Positions 1-5,623 are shown, counted from the first letter of the stretch. The stretch is 7,897 nucleotides of DNA from Candidatus Aminicenantota bacterium (GCA_030620655.1 JAUXEH010000122.1:1-7897), one strand, 5' to 3'. A program made the numbers and translations. The notes: generated by a model not told the origin, from the letters alone.

Positions 1-190
1 TTGCCGATCATAACTCCAGTATTAAGGAATACATTTATACCTATCGGCAATTCTTACCCTACAGGCGGGCTGATCTCACGGCATCTGCGGTGTTATGTCG
101 GGTCTCGCGGTGGTAAACCACAGCTTCACCCAACATGCCTTGCATCTGCCCTAACCTCAACCCGTGAATAACCCAGGCTCCTGAATTATT
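1..190 (-). repeat. Structured three-hairpin repeat, copy A (left edge cut by window)
   Basis: Near-complete copy of a repeat of about 195 nt whose other long copy lies at 5397-5594. Read on the minus strand it holds, in order: hairpin H1 (190-167, arms around a CCTG/CAGG core, 11 bp including two G-U); long hairpin H2 (164-66, 99 nt); an 11-nt spacer; and hairpin H3 (54-43 pairing with 8-1, arms AGAATTGCCGAT and its complement, 34-nt loop). The last four bases of H3 would lie before position 1. H2 has a 23-position basal stem (164-142 with 88-66; 16 Watson-Crick pairs, 2 G-U, 5 mismatches), a 9-bp middle stem (136-128 with 103-95) and a GTGG/CCAC tip at 121-110. It sits downstream of the TolC-like gene in the sense orientation. 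Homology with copy C is seen directly. A structural role is inferred from compensatory changes. The family is not recognised. Confidence 0.8.
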
Positions 191-194
191 CATA

Positions 195-271
195 AGAATT
201 GCCGATCATAACTCCAGTATTAAGGAATTCAGTTATACCTATCGACATTCTTTACCCTACGGGCGAGCTGA
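195..271 (-). repeat. Structured repeat, partial copy B (H3 module only)
   Basis: Positions 199-228 are identical to 1-30, and similarity continues with substitutions to about 271, so copies A and B are in tandem with a 198-bp offset. Copy B keeps the H3 part: arm AGAATTGCCGAT at 195-206, and a decayed partner arm at 241-251 with one substitution and one deletion. It also keeps the conserved sequence next to H3 (roughly 252-271). The 99-nt H2 and the H1 hairpin are absent. In their place the H2-proximal sequence is half of a short hairpin (262-271 with 276-285). It is either a truncated copy or a shorter natural form. Confidence 0.72.
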
Positions 272-285
272 CGTTTCAGCTTGCC
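262..285. other. Short strong hairpin beside repeat copy B
   Basis: GGCGAGCTGA (262-271) pairs with TCAGCTTGCC (276-285) around the loop CGTT. This gives 10 bp with one G-U pair on the plus strand, and one A-C mismatch on the minus strand. One arm is also the conserved edge of repeat copy B. No run of T follows closely on the minus strand, so it is not a good intrinsic terminator for the TolC-like gene. A short T run (295-298) lies 9 nt past it on the plus strand, where it could weakly end transcription coming from the left. Confidence 0.45.
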
Positions 286-307
286 TGACTGTGGTTTTAT
301 CACGGTG

Positions 308-331
308 AGGACGGCAGGAATGCGCCGTCTT
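308..331. other. Inverted repeat 43 bp past the tolC-like stop codon
   Basis: GACGGC (310-315) and GCCGTC (324-329) form a perfect 6-bp stem with an 8-nt loop, extendable by two weaker pairs to 308-331. It is the first clear stem downstream of the TolC-like gene on the minus strand, so it could help define the 3' end of the operon mRNA. The T tract expected of an intrinsic terminator is missing, so a termination role is only a guess. Confidence 0.3.
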
Positions 332-373
332 GTCAGGAACGGACGGGAAACAGGAAGGAGGTCAAGAGAGGCC

Positions 374-1921
374 TCAGTAGGCCATCCTGATGTTTTTCTT
401 TTCCAGGGTGATGCCCATGGCCCTGTCCAACTGGGCCAGCGATAACACGTAATCGAGAGCGGCCCGCAGCAGGTTGCTGCGTGCATTGGCTAGGTCGCGC
501 TGGTGCTGCAGGACGATGTAGTTGGTCGTCATCCCCACCCGCAGCTTTTTCTCCTCGACCTCGAGCTTCCTTTCGGCCAGGTCGCGCGCCACCTCATAGG
601 CCTGGACACGCTTGTAGTCGCTGTTGACCATGCGCACGGCATTCCGGACCTCGAGAAAGATCTGCTTTTCCTGATTCTTGATCTGGGTCAGGGACTGCTC
701 CAGGGCCAGCCGGGCCCGGGATTCGGCGGCCCGGGTCAGGAAGGTGCTGGCAGGGATGGTCAGGGTGAGGCCGACGGCCCAGTTGCGGTACTCGAAATTG
801 AAGGCATCCCGCAGGGAATCGGTGCCGGTGCCGGGGATCTGCCCGATGACGATGCCGGTATAGGGATCGTTATTCTGATAGATCAGCTGAGTTCCCGAGA
901 TCCCCGGACTCCAGTAATTAAAGCCCAGACTGAGGTCTGGCAGCAGCTGGTTCCGGGCGTAGCTGAGGTCGAGCTCCCGGCTCTCCAGGTCATAACGGCT
1001 GGCCTGGAGGTCTGGGCGGTTGAGGAGTGCGACCTTCAGCGCCTCGTCCACGTCGATCACCGGCTCGTCGAATTCCGGCCTCTCCGTGGGATCTATGAAG
1101 ATCAGAGGACTTTCCGCATCCGTGAACGAGTTGAGCAGGGTCTTCAGGACATCCTCGCTGTTCTCCACTCCCACCTCGGCTTGGAGTATGTCTGCTAAGC
1201 GTGTCGCCACTTCGGCCTCGGCCGTGAGGATCTCGATGGGGGCCAGCGTTCCGACCTCCACCTCTTTTTTGTTCTTGCGCAGGAGATCCTGGGCCAACTC
1301 CAGGGACTGATTCATGACCTTGAGATTCTCGATGCCGAACACCAGGTTCCAGTAGGCTTCCTCCACATCATACACCGTCTGCAGGAGAGAAGCCTTGAAC
1401 TGGCTGTCAGACACGTTGAGGTTGTTCTGGGCGAGGATGATCTCCCGCCTGCTGGTCTTGAAACCGAAGTTTTTGAGCAGCGGCTGTTCGAACTGGAAGG
1501 ACAGCGTCGAGCCGTAACGAGGATTGATGATCTGGAAGGACTGGTTGGTGTCATTCTTGTAGGATATCAGGTTGATCGAGAGGCGGCCGCCGGTGGGGAT
1601 CTCCTGGTCTATGCGGGCCGACCAGTCACCGTAGTCGGACACCAGGATCTCATCGGTTTCGAGGAATGAATACGAGGGGCTCTGCTGGCTCCGTTTGTTG
1701 AAGCCGAATGACAATTGAGGCAGGAATCTCTCGGTGGCCTGCTTGATCGTCGCCTCGGCGATCTGTGGATTGAACACCTGCACCGCGATGTCCAGGTTGT
1801 TCTTGACGGCGGACACGATGCATTCATTCAGGGTCATCTTGATTTCCCGCTGCTGGCCCCAGAGGGGTGAGAGGGCGAGCGCAGTACTTAAGAGGATCAA
1901 AAGTGATCTTATCTTTGCCAT
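374..1921 (-). CDS. TolC-like outer-membrane efflux protein
   Basis: Outer-membrane channel of a tripartite exporter (OEP/TolC family), 515 residues. The start at 1921 is chosen because it gives a clean signal peptide (basic MAKIR, hydrophobic LLILLSTALALSPL, likely cleavage near W21-G22-Q23) and has GGAGT at 1933-1929, 7 nt upstream. A longer reading to 1984 would add a non-secretory extension overlapping the previous gene's end. The two OEP repeats are visible. Each has a helix-turn with the typical VG-x-VL pattern, VGTLAPIEIL at 223-232 and VGMTTNYIVL at 462-471, followed by heptad-rich helices. Aromatic, alternating beta segments for the outer-membrane barrel lie around 95-150 and 330-395. 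Length is normal for the family. It is last in the operon, 47 nt after ATPase 2. Its expected partner is the HlyD-like adaptor encoded first. The substrate cannot be told from sequence. Confidence 0.93.
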   Translation of the reverse strand: MAKIRSLLILLSTALALSPLWGQQREIKMTLNECIVSAVKNNLDIAVQVFNPQIAEATIKQATERFLPQLSFGFNKRSQQSPSYSFLETDEILVSDYGDWSARIDQEIPTGGRLSINLISYKNDTNQSFQIINPRYGSTLSFQFEQPLLKNFGFKTSRREIILAQNNLNVSDSQFKASLLQTVYDVEEAYWNLVFGIENLKVMNQSLELAQDLLRKNKKEVEVGTLAPIEILTAEAEVATRLADILQAEVGVENSEDVLKTLLNSFTDAESPLIFIDPTERPEFDEPVIDVDEALKVALLNRPDLQASRYDLESRELDLSYARNQLLPDLSLGFNYWSPGISGTQLIYQNNDPYTGIVIGQIPGTGTDSLRDAFNFEYRNWAVGLTLTIPASTFLTRAAESRARLALEQSLTQIKNQEKQIFLEVRNAVRMVNSDYKRVQAYEVARDLAERKLEVEEKKLRVGMTTNYIVLQHQRDLANARSNLLRAALDYVLSLAQLDRAMGITLEKKNIRMAY

Positions 1922-1968
1922 GGGCTTGACTCCATTCTCATGGGTACGTGAACTTCGTGAATATTTTC

Positions 1969-2631
1969 TTACTCCTGGATCCAACCGTCCAGCAGATTGA
2001 TGATCCTCTGGCCGTAGCCGGCGTTTTTCTCCGAATGGGTGACCTGGATGATGGTGGTCCCGCTCTGGTTCAGCTCCTTGAACATCTCCATGATGGCCTC
2101 GCCTTCCTTGGAGTTCAGGTTCCCGGTGGGCTCATCGGCCAGGATGAGCTTGGGCTCGATGATCAGGGCGCGGGCCACAGCCACGCGCTGCTGCTGCCCC
2201 CCGGACAGCTGGTTGGGGAAGAGCTTCTGCTTGCCTACGATGTTGAACTTGTCCAGCATGTCGCACACCCGGCTCTTGCGTTCCGAGCCCTTGACCTTTT
2301 TGTACAACAGCGGTGTTTCCAGGTTCTCGTAGACCGTGAGATCGTCGATGAGGTGGTAGCTCTGGAACACGAATCCCACGTGATTCTTGTGGATGTCCGA
2401 ACGCTGTCGCTCGCTCACGCGATGTACCTCTCGGTCATAGAAAAAATACTCTCCGGAAGAAGGCGTATCCAGCATCCCGAGGATGTGGAGTAGGGTGGAT
2501 TTCCCCGCCCCGGACGGCCCCATGATCGTGAGGAAATCGCCTTCCTTCACCTCCAGGTCGATATCGCGCAGCACGAAAGTCTTTACGAATCCGGTGGAGT
2601 AATACTTGGTGATATTCCGCAGTTTTATCAT
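1969..2631 (-). CDS. ABC transporter ATP-binding protein, MacB/LolD type (ATPase 2)
   Basis: Cytoplasmic ATPase of 220 residues, the usual size for the MacB/LolD/FtsE-like group that powers FtsX/MacB-type permeases. All motifs are intact: Walker A GPSGAGKST at 38-46, Q-loop Q90, signature LSGGQQQR at 142-149, Walker B LILADEP at 162-168 with catalytic E167, and H-loop H199 in VTHS. The start MIKLRNITKYY (2631) matches the start of ATPase 1 and of the family. AGGAGG lies 12 nt upstream (2649-2644), with a nearer GGGAA. A longer reading from 2664 would add 11 basic residues without a better ribosome site. It is a clear paralogue of ATPase 1 with collinear motifs at identical residue numbers. 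The two differ in the D-loop region (GNLNS here, GNLDS there). No cognate permease is present in the window. Confidence 0.93.
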   Translation of the reverse strand: MIKLRNITKYYSTGFVKTFVLRDIDLEVKEGDFLTIMGPSGAGKSTLLHILGMLDTPSSGEYFFYDREVHRVSERQRSDIHKNHVGFVFQSYHLIDDLTVYENLETPLLYKKVKGSERKSRVCDMLDKFNIVGKQKLFPNQLSGGQQQRVAVARALIIEPKLILADEPTGNLNSKEGEAIMEMFKELNQSGTTIIQVTHSEKNAGYGQRIINLLDGWIQE

Positions 2632-2707
2632 TGTCTTCCCGTACCTCCTCAGCCGTCGCCCCATGCATCAGGATCGCATCACCGGGGGAAGAACGGCCGG
2701 CTAATTC

Positions 2708-2971
2708 CTATTCCGACACCTTTTTCTGGAACATGATCGGTATGTTCTTTTTGGAGGGGACGCCGATCTGGATCAGCCTCCAATCACGATCATGCTCTTT
2801 GATGACCCGTTTGATGGTAGAAACCTTATCCATGGTTTCCGAATCCTCGCTCTCCCACTCGACGATCTCGACCCGGTACTTCAGCGTCCGTTTTTTTCCG
2901 TTGATCCGTACATCGATCTCGATGTTCTGTTCCGATTCATAGGTGGGAATCTGTACGACGACTTCTTTCAT
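2708..2971 (-). CDS. Small conserved-looking protein of unknown function within the export operon
   Basis: 87 residues, not recognised. The start ATG at 2971 has a textbook AGGAGG (2983-2978) 6 nt upstream. A TTG two codons earlier would overlap that spacing and is less likely. There is no signal peptide or transmembrane segment, so it is probably cytosolic. It is rich in charged residues and beta-prone in its first half (MKEVVVQIPTY, NIEIDVRINGKKRTLKYRVEIVEW). A likely helix follows (about 46-60, TMDKVSTIKRVIKEH), then a strand-like WRLIQIGV (64-71) and a basic tail. It sits between the two ATPase genes with gaps of 76-77 nt on each side, all in the same direction, so it is co-transcribed. 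A role as accessory or regulatory subunit of the ATPases is possible but is only inferred from position. Confidence 0.8.
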   Translation of the reverse strand: MKEVVVQIPTYESEQNIEIDVRINGKKRTLKYRVEIVEWESEDSETMDKVSTIKRVIKEHDRDWRLIQIGVPSKKNIPIMFQKKVSE

Positions 2972-3048
2972 GCTCAACCTCCTTCACTCGGCCCGCACCT
3001 CGCTGAGTGATGGGCCGGTCTCCGCAGGCAGCTCCTGTGTCCTGTGTC

Positions 3049-3738
3049 TTAGATCCTAAATTCTTTCTGGATGTTCTCCGAAACGACGTGCCCGTCGAAC
3101 AGGTGCACGATGCGCTGGCTGTACTCCGCGTAGGCCGGAGAGTGCGTGACCATCACGATGGTGGTGCCGTTCTCATGCAGTTCGCTCAGGATCTTCATGA
3201 CCTCTTCGCCGTGCGCGGAATCCAGGTTCCCGGTCGGCTCGTCGGCCAGGATCAGCTTGGGCCTGGCCACCACGGCCCGGGCCACGGCCACGCGCTGCTG
3301 CTGACCTCCAGACAACTGCTGCGGGAAGTGATTCTTGCGTGCGATGATTTCCATGGTCTCCATGGCTTCCGAGACCCTCTTCTTGCGTTCCGCCGACGAG
3401 TAACCCAGATACAGGAGAGGCAGCTCGATGTTCTCGTAAACCGTCAGTTCATCGATCAGGTTGAAGCTCTGGAACACAAATCCGATGTTGTTCTTGCGCA
3501 GGTTGGCGCGCTGTCTCTCCGAATACTTGGAGACCTCTTCTTCATAGAAGTAGAATTCTCCACTGGTCGGCTTGTCGATCATTCCCAGGATGTTCAGAAG
3601 TGTCGATTTGCCGCAGCCGGAAGGTCCCATTATGGCCACATATTCTCCCTCTTTCACTTCCAGGGTGATGTTGTTCAGGGCCGTTGTCTCGACTTCCTCC
3701 GTCAAGTAGACCTTGGTGAGGCTCTTGAGTTTGATCAT
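3049..3738 (-). CDS. ABC transporter ATP-binding protein, MacB/LolD type (ATPase 1)
   Basis: Cytoplasmic ATPase of 229 residues. The motifs are complete: Walker A GPSGCGKST at 38-46, Q-loop Q90 in FVFQSFNLID, signature LSGGQQQR at 142-149, Walker B LILADEP at 162-168 with E167, D-loop GNLDS and H-loop H199 in VTHS. The start at 3738 is supported by GGGAGG (3750-3745) 6 nt upstream and by the family-typical MIKLKSLTKVY. The extended reading to 3780 has no such support. By family it should drive an FtsX/MacB-type permease and work with the adaptor and TolC-like channel of this operon. It lies 104 nt after the adaptor gene and 77 nt before the small unknown gene. It is a paralogue of ATPase 2, consistent with duplication within the operon or with two ATPases serving different permeases. 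Confidence 0.94.
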   Translation of the reverse strand: MIKLKSLTKVYLTEEVETTALNNITLEVKEGEYVAIMGPSGCGKSTLLNILGMIDKPTSGEFYFYEEEVSKYSERQRANLRKNNIGFVFQSFNLIDELTVYENIELPLLYLGYSSAERKKRVSEAMETMEIIARKNHFPQQLSGGQQQRVAVARAVVARPKLILADEPTGNLDSAHGEEVMKILSELHENGTTIVMVTHSPAYAEYSQRIVHLFDGHVVSENIQKEFRI

Positions 3739-3761
3739 ACTTTTCCTCCCATTGTAGGTAG

Positions 3762-3780
3762 TTGGCTTGCTGAAAGCCAA
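3762..3780. other. Intercistronic hairpin between adaptor and ATPase 1 genes
   Basis: TTGGCTT (3762-3768) and AAGCCAA (3774-3780) form a perfect 7-bp stem with a 5-nt loop. It lies 11 nt upstream of the ATPase 1 ribosome site, in the longest gap of the operon (104 nt). The same gap contains an alternating TATATATATA run at 3831-3840, just after the adaptor stop codon. No T tract follows the stem on the minus strand, so it is not an intrinsic terminator. It could affect mRNA processing or stability. Confidence 0.35.
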
Positions 3781-3842
3781 TGGCTCTCAGCCTTATTATC
3801 ATACTTTTGGGCTCGCATTTCCATCCCAAGTATATATATACG

Positions 3843-5099
3843 TTACTTCAATACCAGGCGTTCCATATCGCCGAAGCTTTCATAGGATGAGGTTATGACC
3901 TTTTCGCCCGGCTCCAGGCCCTCGACCACTTCATAGACCTGCGTGTTGTAGCGGTTGGTCCGGATCCGGCGTTTTACGGCCAGGGTTTCATCGGAGTTGA
4001 CGACATACACCCAGTTGCCGCCGGTCGTCTGGAAAAACCCGCCGCGGGCCAGAACCACGGCCTCTTCCAGGTCTCCCAGGTTGAGCCGGATGTGCAGGGT
4101 CATCCCACGGGTCAGCCCCGTGGGCCTTTCCCCGTTGAAGATCATGTCCACCTCGAAGCGGCCGTCCGTGACCTCCATGTATTTGCGGCTCACCTGCAGT
4201 TTATAAGACTTGCCCGAGAAATCGAATGTCCCGATACGGCCCTCTTCCACGCGGGCGATCCAGTGCTCATCGATGCCCACCACGACCTTGAAGGCTTCCA
4301 GCACATCAATCTGGCCCAGCCGTTCCCCCGGATTTTTACGCTGTCCGATCTTGGCATCCAGGGCGGTCAGGAACCCGGAAATGGGTGCCCGCAGGACCAG
4401 GTTCTCCTGCTTCTGCTTGACGATGGCCAGGTTCTGCTGCATGCGGTCCAGGGAGTCTGTCAGTGCGACGACCTGGTTCTCCCGGAACTTGATATCATTT
4501 TTCTGGCTCTCGATGGTGAGTTCGCGCCGCTTGACCCAGTAGTCATATTCATCCTTGGCCAGTTCGAACTGATGCTGTGAGATCAGGTCCTCCTTGATCA
4601 GTTCGCTGTAGCGGTCAAACGTCCGCTTGCTCTGTATCATGAAATTATCCACCTGTGCCAGTTCCTGGTTCAAAGCCAGCCTTCGCTGCTCCAGGTTCAG
4701 CTGTGTGTTGCGCAGGTTGTTCTGGGTCTGGAACAGCTCCGCCTCCCGCCACATGATGGTCATGAGCAGGTCCGTGTTCTCCAGTCGCAGGATGGGATCG
4801 CCCTTGGTGATCCGGGTCCCGGCCTCGAGGAAAACATCTTCGACCACACCGCCTTCCACGGCATCCAGGTGGTAAGAATCGATCGGTTCCACAGCTCCCA
4901 TCACGGGGATGAACTCCTGGAACGGCTCAAGTTTCACCGTCGAGATCGTCAGGCGATCCTTCTCAACATTCAGAGTCGATTTGTTCAGCTTGAAAAGGAA
5001 TAGATACAGAACCAAGAACACAAAGGCCGCAATCGCACCGTATGTGGCGATCCTCTTGGGCGGCCATTTCTTCTTCTTTATCGTGCGATCCATGCCCAT
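3843..5099 (-). CDS. HlyD/MacA-type periplasmic adaptor subunit of an ABC exporter
   Basis: Membrane-fusion (adaptor) protein of 418 residues linking an inner-membrane transporter to the TolC-like channel. The start ATG at 5099 is chosen because AGGAGG (5111-5106) lies 6 nt upstream and because the predicted sigma-54 transcript starts near 5156. The longer reading from 5171 would begin upstream of that RNA start. Order of parts: basic N-terminus (KKKKWPPKR); single transmembrane helix at about 19-38; first half of the lipoyl-like domain (79-111, EGGVVEDVFLEAGTRITKGD); long coiled-coil hairpin (about 112-232); second lipoyl half (234-266, LRAPISGFLTALDAKIGQRK); beta-barrel (267-340); membrane-proximal domain (345-418). 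It is the first gene of the operon. The substrate is unknown. MacA-like and HlyD-like assignments are not separable from this sequence alone. Confidence 0.93.
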   Translation of the reverse strand: MGMDRTIKKKKWPPKRIATYGAIAAFVFLVLYLFLFKLNKSTLNVEKDRLTISTVKLEPFQEFIPVMGAVEPIDSYHLDAVEGGVVEDVFLEAGTRITKGDPILRLENTDLLMTIMWREAELFQTQNNLRNTQLNLEQRRLALNQELAQVDNFMIQSKRTFDRYSELIKEDLISQHQFELAKDEYDYWVKRRELTIESQKNDIKFRENQVVALTDSLDRMQQNLAIVKQKQENLVLRAPISGFLTALDAKIGQRKNPGERLGQIDVLEAFKVVVGIDEHWIARVEEGRIGTFDFSGKSYKLQVSRKYMEVTDGRFEVDMIFNGERPTGLTRGMTLHIRLNLGDLEEAVVLARGGFFQTTGGNWVYVVNSDETLAVKRRIRTNRYNTQVYEVVEGLEPGEKVITSSYESFGDMERLVLK

Positions 5100-5166
5100 T
5101 TTCTTCCTCCTACTTCGTTTTGATGCATTTCGGCATGTGAACGTTGTCTCATCAGGCGATATTTTA

Positions 5167-5182
5167 AGCAATAATCATGCCA
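5167..5182 (-). promoter_or_regulatory. Sigma-54 (-24/-12) promoter of the export operon
   Basis: The minus-strand sequence TGGCATGATTATTGCT fits the consensus TGGCAYR-N4-TTGCW at every defined position. The GG (5181-5180) and GC (5169-5168) are separated by exactly 10 bases. The implied RNA start is near 5156, giving a leader of about 57 nt before the adaptor ATG at 5099. The neighbouring gene encodes an NtrC-type sigma-54 activator, which makes the match much more credible than an isolated hit. Confidence 0.85.
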
Positions 5183-5260
5183 CATTCAATTTTTTGGGCA
5201 GAATGCTATCATTCCAGGGGGAATACAGCTGCTATTTTTCGTTATCCGGATTCGGGATTG

Positions 5261-5298
5261 ACAAAGAGTGTACGATGAGTTAACAAAGAGTGTACGAT
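5261..5298 (+). repeat. Tandem 16-bp direct repeat, likely activator binding sites
   Basis: ACAAAGAGTGTACGAT occurs at 5261-5276 and again, identically, at 5283-5298. The start-to-start distance is 22 bp, close to two helical turns, so both copies face the same side of the DNA. The repeats sit between the two divergent sigma-54 promoters, about 105-142 bp upstream of the minus-strand RNA start and 78-115 bp upstream of the plus-strand one. They are most simply read as part of a shared enhancer. Confidence 0.75.
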
Positions 5299-5306
5299 TT
5301 CGGACA
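5291..5306. promoter_or_regulatory. Candidate enhancer dyad for the NtrC-type activator
   Basis: TGTACGATTTCGGACA is a near-perfect dyad: TGT-CGA pairs with TCG-ACA and one position mismatches. The half-site TGTACGA recurs upstream at 5269-5275 and inverted (TCGTACA) at 5318-5324. Family knowledge: NtrC-type activators bind dyads through a C-terminal Fis-type helix-turn-helix, usually 70-150 bp upstream. The centre here is about 77 bp from the predicted plus-strand start and about 142 bp from the minus-strand start. That the neighbouring regulator binds here is inferred. Confidence 0.6.
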
Positions 5307-5349
5307 TCTTCACCTTTTCGTACAGGGAGAAATCCCAGGAGTCGGTAAA

Positions 5350-5365
5350 CGGCACACTTCTTGCA
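5350..5365 (+). promoter_or_regulatory. Sigma-54 (-24/-12) promoter of the regulator-kinase operon
   Basis: CGGCACACTTCTTGCA matches TGGCAYR-N4-TTGCW at all positions but the first (C for T). The invariant GG (5351-5352) and GC (5363-5364) have the correct 10-base spacing. The predicted RNA start is near 5376, giving a leader of about 248 nt before the regulator ATG. That leader contains all of repeat copy C. It faces away from the operon promoter and would make the regulator autoactivating. Confidence 0.68.
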
Positions 5366-5396
5366 CAACAGTATGTCGAGTTAGGTTACCTGGATT

Positions 5397-5594
5397 AATA
5401 ATTCAGGAGCCTGAGTTATTCACGGGTCGAGATTGCTGCAGCGACAAGGAAGCGGCCCATGAAGCTGTAGATATCTACCGCGAATGGGCTGCAACGAAGT
5501 CGATGTGGTGAGATCGGCTCGCCCGGAGGGTTAGAATTGCCGATTATTAAAATATGAATCCTCACGGTGTTTTTCTAATTAGATCGGCAATTCT
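5397..5594 (+). repeat. Structured three-hairpin repeat, copy C, in the regulator leader
   Basis: Complete 198-nt copy, inverted relative to copies A and B. H1 is at 5397-5420 (11 bp, one G-U). H2 is at 5423-5521. Its basal stem is 5423-5445 with 5499-5521: 23 positions, 14 Watson-Crick, 6 G-U, and only G-A mismatches. It has a symmetric purine-rich 6+6 internal loop (AAGGAA/AACGAA) and a 9-bp middle stem (5452-5460 with 5484-5492). The tip GTAG/CTAC is at 5467-5478. H3 has perfect 12-bp arms, AGAATTGCCGAT (5533-5544) and its complement (5583-5594), with a 38-nt loop. The H1-H2 spacer (2 nt), H2 length (99 nt) and H2-H3 spacer (11 nt) are identical to copy A. The six G-U pairs of the basal stem would be A-C mismatches on the other strand, so the plus strand is the likely folded one, sense to the regulator. 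The ATG follows 30 nt after its end. Confidence 0.85.
5423..5521 (+). ncRNA. Candidate structured RNA (central 99-nt hairpin H2)
   Basis: Compared with copy A (164-66, minus strand), about eleven pairs differ on both sides yet remain paired: four in the basal stem, six in the middle stem and one in the tip. The connecting loops GAAGC and CCGCGA, and the AAGG/AAC parts of the internal loop, are conserved. This pattern is what selection on a folded molecule leaves. It could be a leader or 3'-UTR RNA element, a small RNA, or a hairpin acting as single-stranded DNA in a mobile process. No known RNA family is recognised. Only two long copies are available here. Confidence 0.5.
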
Positions 5595-5623
5595 TATGAA
5601 TAAATCAGGGAAGGACAGGAGCT

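Noticed and set aside
290..373. Intrinsic terminator for the export operon
   Set aside because: The hairpins at 308-331 and 262-285 are not followed by a T tract on the minus strand, so no terminator is called.
229..486. 85-residue minus-strand open frame overlapping the end of the TolC-like gene
   Set aside because: It overlaps a real gene and repeat copy B, with no ribosome site and a low-complexity composition.
3007..3885. 292-residue plus-strand open frame
   Set aside because: It is the antisense shadow of ATPase 1, whose motifs, start and ribosome site are unambiguous.
5187..5199. IHF site between enhancer and minus-strand promoter (CAATTTTTTGGGC)
   Set aside because: It matches the first part of YAANNNNTTGATW but fails at the last three positions, and it lies almost against the promoter, too close for the usual bending position.
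5258..5286. Sigma-70 promoter with TTGACA at 5258-5263
   Set aside because: At 17-bp spacing the -10 would be TAACAA (3 of 6 matches), and neighbouring spacings are no better. The site overlaps the tandem repeat that is better explained as activator binding.
5186..5368. 60-residue minus-strand open frame upstream of the operon
   Set aside because: It spans the minus-strand promoter and enhancer, has no ribosome site and an unconvincing composition.
5397..5594. Integron attC recombination site
   Set aside because: Length and imperfect hairpin are suggestive, but the required RYYYAAC and GTTRRRY core ends are not present at matching positions in copies A and C, and the repeats bracket a five-gene operon rather than single-gene cassettes.
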